The notes under the pieces were generated by a model. It saw nothing but the letters and a program-made list of their open reading frames with translations. It made no database searches and was not told the origin of the DNA. From the NCBI GenBank assembly GCA_045811525.1, contig JBJMTV010000004.1, positions 206,062 through 270,061 on the forward strand: 64,000 bases of DNA, in the 5' to 3' direction. Origin of the DNA: VAZQ01 sp045811525. GTDB lineage: Bacteria > Pseudomonadota > Alphaproteobacteria > Rhizobiales > Xanthobacteraceae. Below, piece by piece: positions 55,572 through 64,000 of this stretch (its first letter is position 1; each line of letters opens with the position of its first letter). Position numbers and translations under genes: made by a program.

Positions 55572-56942
55572 ATGACGCCGCTCGACCGTTTGGCGGAGTG
55601 GGTGAGCACGCTGACGCCCGACTGCGTTCCTGTCGCGCAGCATCGGCTCGTGCGGCTTCGCCTGATCGACACATTGGGCCTCATTGCTGTTGCCGCCGAT
55701 CACGAGGCCGGCCGCAGCTTGTGTGCCTGGGCGAACGCCAATTCTGGCAGCGGCGCGACCGTGCTGGTCAGCGGCGCGCGGGCAGCGCCGGAGATTGCGG
55801 CCTTGGCGCACGGCAGCCTTGCGCATGCTCGCGACTTCGACGACACCTTTATCGACTCCGTCATTCATCCCGGCAGCACTGTCATCCCCGCGGCGCTTGC
55901 CGTCGCGGAGTCCCTGGACGTGCCGTTTGAATTGCTCAGCACCGCCATTGTGGCCGGCTATGAAGTGGCGGCGCGGCTCGGCGCCATCGCCGGCCGTGGT
56001 TTCCACGCTCGCGGCTTCCATGCCACGGGTATCGTCGGGCCGATCGCCGCAAGCGCTGCCGCTGGAGTCCTAACAACACTGGATCAGGCGCAGTTGGCGG
56101 ATGCATTCGGGCTTTCGACAAGCATGAGCAGCGGCCTTCTCGCCTTCCTTGGCGACGGTGGCTGGTCGAAGTGGCTGCACACCGGCTGGTCGGCGCATGG
56201 CGGCATCATCGCGGGGCAACTCGCGCAGGCGGGCTTCCGTGGCCCGCGTCAGGCCCTCGATCATCAATACGGTCTCTTCGGTGCCTTTCTCGGCAACCAC
56301 ACCGTCGATTTCTCACTGCTCACAACGGCGCTAGGCGAGGTATGGAGGGGAGAAAGCGCGCAATTCAAGCTCTACCCGTGCGCACACGTCATTCAGCCCT
56401 ACATCGATGCGGCATTTGAAATCGTGCAAGGCACCGCAACGGTCCAGGATATCGCGGCGGTGCGCTGCGTGTTGGCGCCCTGGGCATTGCCCATTGTCGG
56501 CGAGCCGCGAAGCATCAAGACAAGGCCTCGCAATGATCTCGAAGCAATTGCGAGCCTGCCATTCATGGTGGCGGCCGCATTGATAGATGGGAAGGTCGAT
56601 CTCGATACACTTAAACCTGAGACAATTCGCCGGCCGGAAATCCGCCAACTCGCTGCACGCGTCTATTGCGAACCGGATGCCGCCCTCGGCATTGGCTTCG
56701 ATGGCCGCATGCACGTCGAGTTCCGCGACGGCGGCCCGGTGGTGCTGCCCGTCGCAATTGCTCCTGCGAGCGAAACCCGCATCATCGCGAAATTCCACGC
56801 CAATACTGCACATTGTCGCTCCAGTGCGCGTGACGCATTGCTGGATGCGGTGCTGCAGGGTGCACCGCGCAGCCGCGATCTGGTGCGCCTCGCAACAGCG
56901 GCGCTGGCGCATCCGGCACCGGCACCAGGCGATCAGCCTTGA
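55572..56942 (+). CDS. MmgE/PrpD-family protein
   Basis: The 456-residue protein resembles 2-methylcitrate dehydratase/MmgE: HRLVRLRLIDTLGLIAVAAD, GSLAHARDFDDTFIDSVIHP and GFHATGIVGPIAASAAAGVL. Family members are dehydratases and epimerases of methylcitrate, aconitate or other hydroxy-acids, plus proteins of unknown substrate. Its ATG lies five bases after the previous stop. Together with the HyuAB pair and a TRAP transporter it suggests carboxylic-acid catabolism. Confidence 0.92.
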   Translation: MTPLDRLAEWVSTLTPDCVPVAQHRLVRLRLIDTLGLIAVAADHEAGRSLCAWANANSGSGATVLVSGARAAPEIAALAHGSLAHARDFDDTFIDSVIHPGSTVIPAALAVAESLDVPFELLSTAIVAGYEVAARLGAIAGRGFHARGFHATGIVGPIAASAAAGVLTTLDQAQLADAFGLSTSMSSGLLAFLGDGGWSKWLHTGWSAHGGIIAGQLAQAGFRGPRQALDHQYGLFGAFLGNHTVDFSLLTTALGEVWRGESAQFKLYPCAHVIQPYIDAAFEIVQGTATVQDIAAVRCVLAPWALPIVGEPRSIKTRPRNDLEAIASLPFMVAAALIDGKVDLDTLKPETIRRPEIRQLAARVYCEPDAALGIGFDGRMHVEFRDGGPVVLPVAIAPASETRIIAKFHANTAHCRSSARDALLDAVLQGAPRSRDLVRLATAALAHPAPAPGDQP

Positions 56943-57013
56943 CGGCTTTTCTTCGCCAAGCCTAAGGTATTTTTCTCACCATTCCTTTGCCCAAACGATA
57001 CCAGGAGATCGCG

Positions 57014-57985
57014 ATGCGCTTAGCGCGAATGGCATTTGGCCTGCTGGCGCTCGCGACTTCTCTTGCCTGCACGGCTGCGGCGAGCGCGCAGACCACGCTG
57101 CGGGCAATCTCCTTCATTCCAAAGAATGACCCGGTGCTCGCAATGGCAAATGTCTGGGTCAATGAGGTCAACGCCAAGCTCAAGGGCAAGCTGCGCATCA
57201 ACTACATCGGCGGTCCTGAGGTCATCACCCGCTTTCAGCAGGTCGAGGCGCTGCGCACCGGCGTCATCGACATCATCATCCCGCCCAGCGGCGACTACCA
57301 GGACCAGATGCCGACATCACCAGCTTTCGTGCTCTCGAAGCTCAGCCCGACAGAGGAGCGCAAAAGCGGCTTCTACGATTTCATGGTCGAAGAGCATGCC
57401 AAGAAGCTCAACGCCCGCTATCTTGGTCGGGTGCAGGTTTCCCCGTTCTATCTCTGGACGAAGAAGGAGCCCAAGACACTGGCCGACCTCAACGGCCTGA
57501 AGATGCGCTCCGGCGTTCTCTACGATCGCATGATGCGCGAGTTTGGCATGGTGCCGGTCACCATCAATGCGCCGGAGGTCTATACCGCGCTCAATTCCGG
57601 CGTGGTTGACGGATTCGGCTGGCCGGTCACCGGCCCGCTCAAGCGCGGCTGGCTGGATACGGTCAAATACGCCATCGACTTGCCGTTCTACGACGCAAGC
57701 AACGTCGTTGCGCTGATGAACCTCGACAAATGGAAGCAGCTCGCACCGGAGACACAGGAGGCTCTGATCGCGCTGACCGCGGATTTCGAACCGCGCATGG
57801 TCAAACACTTCAACGACGAGCAGGAGACGGAGTGGAAGGCGATCGGCGAAAAGGTGAAGCGGGTGAAATTCTCCGAGGGCGAGAATAAGCGCTACCTCGA
57901 CACCGCATATGAGGTGGAGTGGAAGGCGCTCCAGGATCGCGCGCCGGACGCTGTGGCCAAGCTGCGCTCGATCAGCGGCAACTGA
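57014..57985 (+). CDS. TRAP transporter substrate receptor (DctP type)
   Basis: The 323-residue protein has a signal peptide (MRLARMAFGLLALATSLACT, cut near ASAQ) and the DctP fold: TLRAISFIPKNDPVLAMANV, QVEALRTGVIDIIIPPSGDY, and the DLNGLKMRSGVLYDRMMREF segment where an Arg normally salt-bridges the substrate carboxylate. A GGAGAT site precedes ATG 57014. It binds an organic acid in the periplasm and hands it to the membrane subunits encoded next. Confidence 0.94.
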   Translation: MRLARMAFGLLALATSLACTAAASAQTTLRAISFIPKNDPVLAMANVWVNEVNAKLKGKLRINYIGGPEVITRFQQVEALRTGVIDIIIPPSGDYQDQMPTSPAFVLSKLSPTEERKSGFYDFMVEEHAKKLNARYLGRVQVSPFYLWTKKEPKTLADLNGLKMRSGVLYDRMMREFGMVPVTINAPEVYTALNSGVVDGFGWPVTGPLKRGWLDTVKYAIDLPFYDASNVVALMNLDKWKQLAPETQEALIALTADFEPRMVKHFNDEQETEWKAIGEKVKRVKFSEGENKRYLDTAYEVEWKALQDRAPDAVAKLRSISGN

Positions 57986-58004
57986 GAGCTTGGCGTCGCC
58001 TGAG

Positions 58005-58550
58005 ATGCCGCGCTGGCTGCGGCCATTTGATCGCCGGCTCGTCCTTGTGGAGGACGCGTTCGGCGCCATGGCCGTTGTGGCGCTCGTCGCCTGCGCTATC
58101 CTGATCTGCGTCGACGTGGTCCTGCGCTACATTTTCAGCAAGCCGATCGTCGGTGGCGATGAGCTCGTCGAATACGCGCTGATCTACATCACGTTCCTTG
58201 GTGCCTCCTGGGCGGTGCCGCGGGGTGCTCATATCGACATCGACGTGTGCGTGCAGGCAATGCCGAAGTTCTGGCAGCGCGTCTGCGCGTTTCTCTCCAA
58301 TCTGATCTCGCTTGGCGTCGCCGTCGTGCTCACAGTTTTCGGGGGCGAGGTCACCTGGACCGCCTTCATGCGCGGCGTGTTCAAGCCGACCACATTGCAG
58401 TTCCCGACCTGGATCGTTCTGCTTGTCATTCCGATAGGCAGTGCAGTGCTCGCCATGCGTTTCTTGCGCGAGACCATTGTATGTGCCGACGCCATCGTCA
58501 CCGGACGCGATATCGAGCGTAACGACCAGCATCGGCCTACGGTCGATTAG
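58005..58550 (+). CDS. TRAP transporter small permease (DctQ type)
   Basis: The 181-residue protein has four spans, with the family region LICVDVVLRYIFSKPIVGGD followed by ELVEYALIYITFLGASWAVP. The ATG at 58005 is taken; an upstream frame to 57909 overlaps the receptor gene. A 12-base gap separates it from the large permease. Its role is to assist the large subunit in coupling to sodium ions. Confidence 0.93.
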   Translation: MPRWLRPFDRRLVLVEDAFGAMAVVALVACAILICVDVVLRYIFSKPIVGGDELVEYALIYITFLGASWAVPRGAHIDIDVCVQAMPKFWQRVCAFLSNLISLGVAVVLTVFGGEVTWTAFMRGVFKPTTLQFPTWIVLLVIPIGSAVLAMRFLRETIVCADAIVTGRDIERNDQHRPTVD

Positions 58551-58562
58551 ATCAGGCGCAGC

Positions 58563-59888
58563 ATGGAGTGGTACTGGGCATTTGCGATTATCGTTGGCGC
58601 GCTTTGTGCGCTGATGGTGATCGGCATGCCGATCGCCTTCGCCTTCCTGGCAGTCAACATCGCCGGAGCATGGTTCTTCTGGGGCGGGACCGCAGGGCTC
58701 AACCAGATGGTGCTCGCGGTGATGGACTCGGTCGCGAGCTTCTCGATCATGCCGGTTCCCCTGTTCCTGCTCATGGGCGAGCTGCTGTTCCGCGCCGGCT
58801 TGGCCGCGCGGCTGATGGATGTGCTCGATGCCTGGCTCGGTCGACTGCCCGGGCGACTGAGCCTCATGGCAGTCGCAGGTGGTACGCTGTTCGCCACCCT
58901 GGCAGGGTCAGGTGCTGCCACTACGGCACTGCTCGGCCGTATCCTTGTGCCAGATATGGTCAAGCGCGGCTACAAGCAGCCCATGACGCTTGGCCCCGTC
59001 ATGGGCTCCGGCGGGCTTGCTGTGATGCTGCCGCCTTCGGCGCTCGGCGTCATTCTCGCCGCGACGGCCGATCTTTCCGTCGGGCAGTTTCTGCTTTCGA
59101 TCATCGTACCGGGCCTGATGATGGCCCTCTCGTATGTCATCTACGTCGTCGCACGCTGCGTGATCCAGCCGGATCTTGCGCCGCGCTACAACACCGGTCC
59201 GTCGCTCCGGCTGCTGCAGAAGCTGCGCGACACTGTCGTCTATGCCTTTCCGCTCGCCACGATCGTCTTTGTCGTCACCGGGCTGATCTTTCTCGGCATT
59301 GCCACTCCAACGGAATCCGCAGGTCTTGGTGCGCTCTCCGCACTCATTCTCGCCGCGCTCTACGGCAAGCTTGATTGGCCGACGTTGCAGCAGTGCCTGA
59401 TGTCAACCCTTCGCACCTCAATCATGATCCTGATGATCTTGTCGGGATCGAGCGCCTATGCGCAGCTCCTCGCCTTCACCGGCGCCTCAGCAGGCTTGGT
59501 CGAGCTCGCCACTTCCACGAGCATGAGCCCAATCATGATTGTGATTACCATGCAGCTTGTGCTGTTGGTGCTCGGCACATTCATGGAATCGCTCGCCATG
59601 ATTTTACTATGCGTGCCGATTTATTTTCCCATCATCGAGGCCTTGCATCTCTCGCCCATCTGGTTCGGCGCGATCATGCTGCTCAACATGGAGATGGCGG
59701 CGATCTCACCGCCATTCGGCTTCGGCTTGTTTGTCATGAAGGCGGTGGCGCCGCCGGGGACCACGATGATGGACGTCTACCGCGCCACCATTCCATTCCT
59801 GCTGCTGAATTCCGTGGTCATGCTGATCATGATCTTCTTTCCTTCGACCGTGCTTTGGCTGCCCTCGCTGGCGGTGAAGGGGCCGTGA
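58563..59888 (+). CDS. TRAP transporter large permease (DctM type)
   Basis: The 441-residue protein has about 12 spans and typical DctM motifs: FLLMGELLFRAGLAARLMDV, GTLFATLAGSGAATTALLGR and VMGSGGLAVMLPPSALGVIL. It forms the Na+-coupled substrate pathway. Its stop is overlapped by the GTG start of the HyuA-like gene (GTGA), so expression is coupled. Confidence 0.95.
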   Translation: MEWYWAFAIIVGALCALMVIGMPIAFAFLAVNIAGAWFFWGGTAGLNQMVLAVMDSVASFSIMPVPLFLLMGELLFRAGLAARLMDVLDAWLGRLPGRLSLMAVAGGTLFATLAGSGAATTALLGRILVPDMVKRGYKQPMTLGPVMGSGGLAVMLPPSALGVILAATADLSVGQFLLSIIVPGLMMALSYVIYVVARCVIQPDLAPRYNTGPSLRLLQKLRDTVVYAFPLATIVFVVTGLIFLGIATPTESAGLGALSALILAALYGKLDWPTLQQCLMSTLRTSIMILMILSGSSAYAQLLAFTGASAGLVELATSTSMSPIMIVITMQLVLLVLGTFMESLAMILLCVPIYFPIIEALHLSPIWFGAIMLLNMEMAAISPPFGFGLFVMKAVAPPGTTMMDVYRATIPFLLLNSVVMLIMIFFPSTVLWLPSLAVKGP

Positions 59889-61963
59889 GTGCGCGTGTAG
59901 CCCGCATCGGCATCGACGTCGGCGGCACATTCACGGACGCAACCCTGATCGACGCGTCAACCGGCCGGCTTTACGCAGCCAAGGCGTTCACCACGCCGGC
60001 CGACCGGTCGCGCGGCGTCATTGACGCCATTCGTGCGGTGATCGCGCAAGCCCGCGTGGAAGGCGAGCAGGTTGCCGACGTGGTGCACGGCTCGACCACA
60101 GGCACCAACGCCTTGATCGAGCGGAACGGCGCGCGCACCGGCCTCCTCGTTACCGCTGGTTTTCGTGACATTCTCGAGATCGGCCGTGTCATGCGGCCGA
60201 TGGCGGGCATCTACGACATGTCACTGGATCGGCCGGCCCCGCTCGTGCCGCGCCGCCTGTGCCTCGAGGCGCGTGAACGCATCGGGTCGCGCGGCGAAGT
60301 GCTGATCACGCTCGATGAAGCTTCGGTACGGGAAGCCGGGGAAGCCTTTGCCCAAATGGACGTCGAGGCAGTCGCGATCTGCTTTCTGTTTTCTTTCCTC
60401 AATCCCGAACATGAGCGCCGCGCTGCGGCAATCCTTGTCGAGATGCTTCCGGGCGTTGCCGTTTGCGCGTCGCACGTGATCAGCCCGGAGCACCGTGAAT
60501 ACGAGCGTGCCTCGACCACCGTCATGAACGGTTATCTGACGCCGGTGATGAACTCCTATTTCGATCGGCTAAAACCGCGCATCGATGGCCTGCTTGGTAG
60601 CCCCAGGCTGTTCATCATCCAGGCCAACGGCGGGGCGATCACCGTTGAGAATGCAAAGCAGCGCGCGGTCGCGACGGTGAATTCCGGACCTGCCGGCGGC
60701 GTCGTCGCGGCTGCATGGTATGGGCGCGAGCACGGTCGCGACCGCATCGTGTCAGTCGACATGGGCGGTACCAGCTTCGATATCGGGCTGGTCGAGAACG
60801 GCATCTCACAGGTGACGACCGAGGGTAACTTTCAGGGCTTGCCGGTGAAACTGCCGATCATCGACCTGCATATCATCGGCGCCGGCGGTGGTTCGATCGC
60901 CCGGATTGATACCGGCGGGGCGCTTGAGGTCGGACCGCGCTCGGCCGGTGCCGAGCCGGGGCCCGCCTGCTATGGGCGAGGTGGCGTCGAGCCGACGGTG
61001 ACCGATGCCAATCTCGTGCTTGGCCGCCTCGACCCGAATGTCTTTCAGGGTGGTCGCATCACGCTCGACGTCGAGGCTGCGCGTGTCGCGGTCAAGAAGA
61101 TCGGCGACCCGCTCAGGCTGTCAGTCGAGGAAGCGGCGCTTGGCATCATCAAGGTGGTCAACGCCAATATGGTGAAGGGTATCGGAGCAACCACCGTGCA
61201 GCGCGGGATCGACGTGCGCGAATTTGCTCTGCTCTCGTTCGGGGGTGCAGGTGGCGTCCACGCCTTGGACATTGCCGATGCACTCGATATGGCCGAGGTG
61301 ATCGTGCCGCCGTTGCCCGGCGTGTTTTCGGCGCTGGGCTTGCTCGCCGCGGATGTACGGCATGATTTCGTCACCGCACTTAGCGGCGTCACCAGCACCT
61401 CGGCCGACCCCGCGGCGATCGAGATGTCGTTTTGTGACATGGAAGCCGAGGCGCGGCGTGTTCTTGCTGCCGAGGGTTTCTCCGGCCCGGCAGTGAAACT
61501 CGTTCGCAGCGCTGACCTACGGGTCGTTGGGCAGACATACGATCTCACTGTGCCGCTTCCGCAGGCACCCCCGCTGACGCCTCAAGGGATTGCGGCGCTG
61601 ATCGCGTCGTTCGCTGAGCTCTATCGGCAGCGCTATGCGTTCTTCTTCGAAGGGGAGCCGATCGAGCTGGTCAATCTGCGTCTCATCGCGCGCGGGGTGA
61701 ACGAGGCGATTGTGTTGCCGAAGCTCGAACCCGGTGATGCCGATGCGGCCGCTGCCCGGATCGGCCGCCGTCCGGTGTACTTCGAGAATTGCGGCTTCGT
61801 CGCAACCGACGTCTATCAACGGGACCGGCTGCGGCCCGGAATGGTGCTCGCCGGTCCTGCCATTGTGGAAGAGCCGACGTCGGCGACTCTGATCATTCCC
61901 AGCAAAGCTGCGAGCGTGGCGGCAGATCTTGGGCTTTTTGTCTCGCTCGGAAATACGACATGA
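59885..61963 (+). CDS. hydantoinase/oxoprolinase HyuA-like subunit
   Basis: The 692-residue protein begins RIGIDVGGTFTDATLIDAST, an ASKHA-type ATP phosphate-binding motif, and has VHGSTTGTNALIERNGARTG, SVDMGGTSFDIGLVENGISQ, IGAGGGSIARIDTGG and LSFGGAGGVHALDIADALDM. These fit the ATP-binding subunit of hydantoinase A, 5-oxoprolinase or acetone/acetophenone carboxylase. The start is GTG 59885, which overlaps the DctM stop; the frame open to 59375 is excluded. It overlaps the next gene by four bases. Confidence 0.94.
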   Translation: MSARVARIGIDVGGTFTDATLIDASTGRLYAAKAFTTPADRSRGVIDAIRAVIAQARVEGEQVADVVHGSTTGTNALIERNGARTGLLVTAGFRDILEIGRVMRPMAGIYDMSLDRPAPLVPRRLCLEARERIGSRGEVLITLDEASVREAGEAFAQMDVEAVAICFLFSFLNPEHERRAAAILVEMLPGVAVCASHVISPEHREYERASTTVMNGYLTPVMNSYFDRLKPRIDGLLGSPRLFIIQANGGAITVENAKQRAVATVNSGPAGGVVAAAWYGREHGRDRIVSVDMGGTSFDIGLVENGISQVTTEGNFQGLPVKLPIIDLHIIGAGGGSIARIDTGGALEVGPRSAGAEPGPACYGRGGVEPTVTDANLVLGRLDPNVFQGGRITLDVEAARVAVKKIGDPLRLSVEEAALGIIKVVNANMVKGIGATTVQRGIDVREFALLSFGGAGGVHALDIADALDMAEVIVPPLPGVFSALGLLAADVRHDFVTALSGVTSTSADPAAIEMSFCDMEAEARRVLAAEGFSGPAVKLVRSADLRVVGQTYDLTVPLPQAPPLTPQGIAALIASFAELYRQRYAFFFEGEPIELVNLRLIARGVNEAIVLPKLEPGDADAAAARIGRRPVYFENCGFVATDVYQRDRLRPGMVLAGPAIVEEPTSATLIIPSKAASVAADLGLFVSLGNTT

Positions 61964-63693
61964 CCGACGTCATCACCATGCAGGTGATCCGCTATGCGCT
62001 CGAGCAGATCGCTGACGAAATGGGCAATACGCTTGTCCGTACAGGGCGCTCGACCATCATCACGGAGATCAAGGATATTTCCTGCGTCGTATGTGACGCC
62101 AAGGGCCAAACCATCGCCCAGGCACACCATACGCCCAGTCTGCTTGCGGGCTTCGAGATCACCATGCGTGAGTTTGTGAAGACCTATCGGCCCGAGGACC
62201 TCGCGCCAGGGGACGTGATTGTCACCAACGACCCTTATCGCGGCTGTCAGCACATCATGGATCTCTACGCCATTGCTCCTGCGTTCCACAGGGGTGAGCT
62301 TATCGGCTTCGTCGGCAACATCACTCATCACACCGACCTGGGCGGCGTTGCCGCCGGGGGCGTGGCCGGTGGCATTCGCGAAATCTATCTGGAAGGTTTG
62401 CGGCTGCCGATGGTCAAGCTGGTTAAGCATGGTGTCGAGGACCAGGAAATCATCGGCATCATCGCCAACCAGATCCGCGTACCGGACAAGACACTGGGCG
62501 ATATCCGTGCCCAGGTGTCCTCGTTGATGGTCGGTGTGGACCGGTTGGACCGGCTGTTTCGGAAATACGGGAAAGGCGTCGTTCAGCAGGCGTGCGTCGA
62601 CTTGCTCGATTATTCCGAGCGAAGAATGCGCCAGGGCTTGCGCGCGATTCGCCCGGGCGACTATTTTGGCGAGGACTTCATTGACGACGACGGCATCAAC
62701 GATACGCCCATCCGCGTGGCGGTGAGATTGAGCATCGGCGACGGAAAAGCCGTGGTCGATCTCACCGCCTCCGATCCCCAGGCCGAGGGCAACACCAACT
62801 CCACGATCGCCAACACTTACGCTGCCGCATACTACGTCATGATCGCCGTGGTCGACCCGCACATGCCGGCAAACTCCGGCTGCTACCGCCCGATCGAGGT
62901 GATCACCAAGTCTGGCACTGTGGTGGATCCGAAGCCGCCGGGCGCGGTCGCGGCGCGTACCAACTGCTCACAAAAGATTGTCGAAGCACTGCTGCGTGCG
63001 CTGGCGCAGGTGGTGCCGGACCGCGTCTGCGCGGGGGGCCATGCGCAGATCACCACCTGCGCAATTGGCGGCTTCGATGAGAATGGTGAGCGGTTCGTCT
63101 TCACCGATATCCAGGGAGGCGGCAACGGCGGTCGTGCCTACGCGGACGGCGCCGACGGGCAGGATTCGCACCTGCCGCGCTTCATGAACACACCCGTTGA
63201 ATCCGCCGAGCAGCGTTTTCCGATCCGCATCGAGCGCTATGAGCTGGTGCCGGACTCCGGCGGCGCGGGCAAGTTCCGCGGCAGCCTGGCTTTGCGCCGG
63301 GACATCCGTGTTCTCACGGGACCGGTGAGCTTCGCGCGTTACGCCGACCGCCACACGAGCGCGCCGCAGGGCCTATTTGGCGGCAGGCCGGGGTCGACGG
63401 GCCGGTTCACCCTCAACCCCGACGGCAATGATCCGCGGCCGCTGCGCTCGAAAGGTCTGGACACATTGCAGGCCAACGACCTGATCCGCCTGTGCTTGCC
63501 GGGAGCGGGCGGCTATGGCGATCCGCTCAGTCGCGACCTCGATGCGCTGGAACGGGATCTGGCTGACGGCAAGGTCACGCCGGAAGCGGCCGAGCAAGGT
63601 TACTGTGTGGTGGTCGAGCGGCCGAGCTTGCGGATCGATCGCGAGGCGACGGCGAGGCGCCGTGCCGGCAGCCAACCTGCCTCGGACGAATGA
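61960..63693 (+). CDS. hydantoinase/oxoprolinase HyuB-like subunit
   Basis: The 577-residue protein has the HyuB fold: MQVIRYALEQIADEMGNTLV, DVIVTNDPYRGCQHIMDLYA, VGNITHHTDLGGVAAGGVAG (metal-binding candidate His pair) and SGGAGKFRGSLALRRDI. ATG 61960 overlaps the HyuA stop (ATGA). HyuAB-type enzymes hydrolyse cyclic amides or carboxylate ketones using ATP. With the TRAP transporter and MmgE/PrpD gene in the same operon, an imported organic acid or lactam is a reasonable substrate class. Confidence 0.94.
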   Translation: MTDVITMQVIRYALEQIADEMGNTLVRTGRSTIITEIKDISCVVCDAKGQTIAQAHHTPSLLAGFEITMREFVKTYRPEDLAPGDVIVTNDPYRGCQHIMDLYAIAPAFHRGELIGFVGNITHHTDLGGVAAGGVAGGIREIYLEGLRLPMVKLVKHGVEDQEIIGIIANQIRVPDKTLGDIRAQVSSLMVGVDRLDRLFRKYGKGVVQQACVDLLDYSERRMRQGLRAIRPGDYFGEDFIDDDGINDTPIRVAVRLSIGDGKAVVDLTASDPQAEGNTNSTIANTYAAAYYVMIAVVDPHMPANSGCYRPIEVITKSGTVVDPKPPGAVAARTNCSQKIVEALLRALAQVVPDRVCAGGHAQITTCAIGGFDENGERFVFTDIQGGGNGGRAYADGADGQDSHLPRFMNTPVESAEQRFPIRIERYELVPDSGGAGKFRGSLALRRDIRVLTGPVSFARYADRHTSAPQGLFGGRPGSTGRFTLNPDGNDPRPLRSKGLDTLQANDLIRLCLPGAGGYGDPLSRDLDALERDLADGKVTPEAAEQGYCVVVERPSLRIDREATARRRAGSQPASDE

Positions 63694-63840
63694 ACATGCC
63701 TCGCGGGTTCGCGCGGCGGTGCGCAGGGCAAACGACGAACCGCCGTTAGCGCGGGATGTCTTTAGCGCGAATCGGGTTGGGATTCCCAAATCAGTTCGGT
63801 TCTGATTCAAGGTGCTGGCTGGGTTGGAGGCCAGTATCCC

Positions 63841-64000
63841 ATGCCTTATTCGCTGGATCTTCGGGAACGGGTGGTTGCGGCCGTTGAGAAGGGCGGCTTG
63901 TCTGCTCGAGCCGCGGCATTGCAATTCGGGGTCGGCGCCAGCACTGCGATCAGGTGGGTCGACCGTCTGCGAAAGACCGGCAGCGTTCGACCGAGCAAGA
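63841..64000 (+). CDS. IS630-family transposase, N-terminal part, truncated by window edge
   Basis: The reading begins MPYSLDLRERVVAAVEKGGL, followed by SARAAALQFGVGASTAIRWV and DRLRKTGSVRPS, the helix-turn-helix N-terminus of IS630 transposases. It has no stop before the window end, so its length and integrity are unknown. The upstream stretch holds small dyads (near 63770-63815) that may include the terminal inverted repeat, but the exact element end cannot be set without the other end. Confidence 0.88.
   Translation, partial: MPYSLDLRERVVAAVEKGGLSARAAALQFGVGASTAIRWVDRLRKTGSVRPSK

Overview
The window looks like chromosomal DNA of a high-GC alphaproteobacterium of the order Hyphomicrobiales, close to Bradyrhizobium, Pseudolabrys and other Nitrobacteraceae/Xanthobacteraceae. 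This rests on recalled family resemblance, not a search. The clues are the small conserved genes at 14.1-17.0 kb, a DUF6481 protein, several orphan Bug-type binding proteins and the general gene style. No rRNA, tRNA, CRISPR array or prophage was seen. A partial IS630-type transposase gene runs off the right edge.

Layout. 0-5.4 kb: a 3-hydroxyacyl-CoA dehydrogenase cut by the left edge, an exported alpha/beta-hydrolase lacking the usual nucleophile, a CoA-transferase fused to a carboxymuconolactone-decarboxylase-like domain, and a Bug binding protein. 5.5-13.8 kb: thioredoxin-like protein, DUF6481, pirin with a divergent HxlR regulator, an alcohol dehydrogenase, an ABM protein, a chromate transporter, an exported DUF1259 protein and a PHB-depolymerase-type esterase. 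14-18 kb: a run of small conserved hypothetical genes and a cold-shock gene translationally coupled to an unknown gene. 18.3-21.7 kb: fatty-acid desaturase and groES-groEL with a clear terminator. 21.8-31.6 kb: a TAXI-like membrane-anchored receptor joined to a NitT/TauT ABC transporter, another binding protein, RidA, a racemase-fold protein without its cysteines, an extradiol-dioxygenase-like VOC protein, a Bug protein and an exported amidohydrolase. 31.6-31.8 kb: a DUF559 remnant between inverted GC-rich repeats. 31.9-35.2 kb: katG and a divergent oxyR-like gene. 35.5-39.3 kb: a ferric-iron ABC transporter. 39.4-43.7 kb: Bug protein, aromatic FAD monooxygenase and Kup. 43.8-50.1 kb: a quinone-oxidoreductase-like gene and a tight operon of an arylmalonate-decarboxylase-like enzyme, a NicX-like ring-cleaving dioxygenase and a complete NitT/TauT ABC transporter. 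50.2-54.3 kb: exported amidohydrolase, small exported protein, second aromatic FAD monooxygenase and MarR regulator. 54.4-63.7 kb: iron-ADH/maleylacetate-reductase-like protein, MmgE/PrpD protein, a complete DctPQM TRAP transporter and a HyuA/HyuB pair, with overlapping starts and stops.

Taken together the window is largely a catabolic and solute-uptake region, interleaved with redox, metal and heat-shock functions. The most interesting candidates are the 44.9-50.1 kb operon, possibly for an N-heteroaromatic or malonate-type acid, and the 54.4-63.7 kb operon, whose dehydrogenase-like protein has lost two expected metal ligands. Substrates cannot be read from the sequence.
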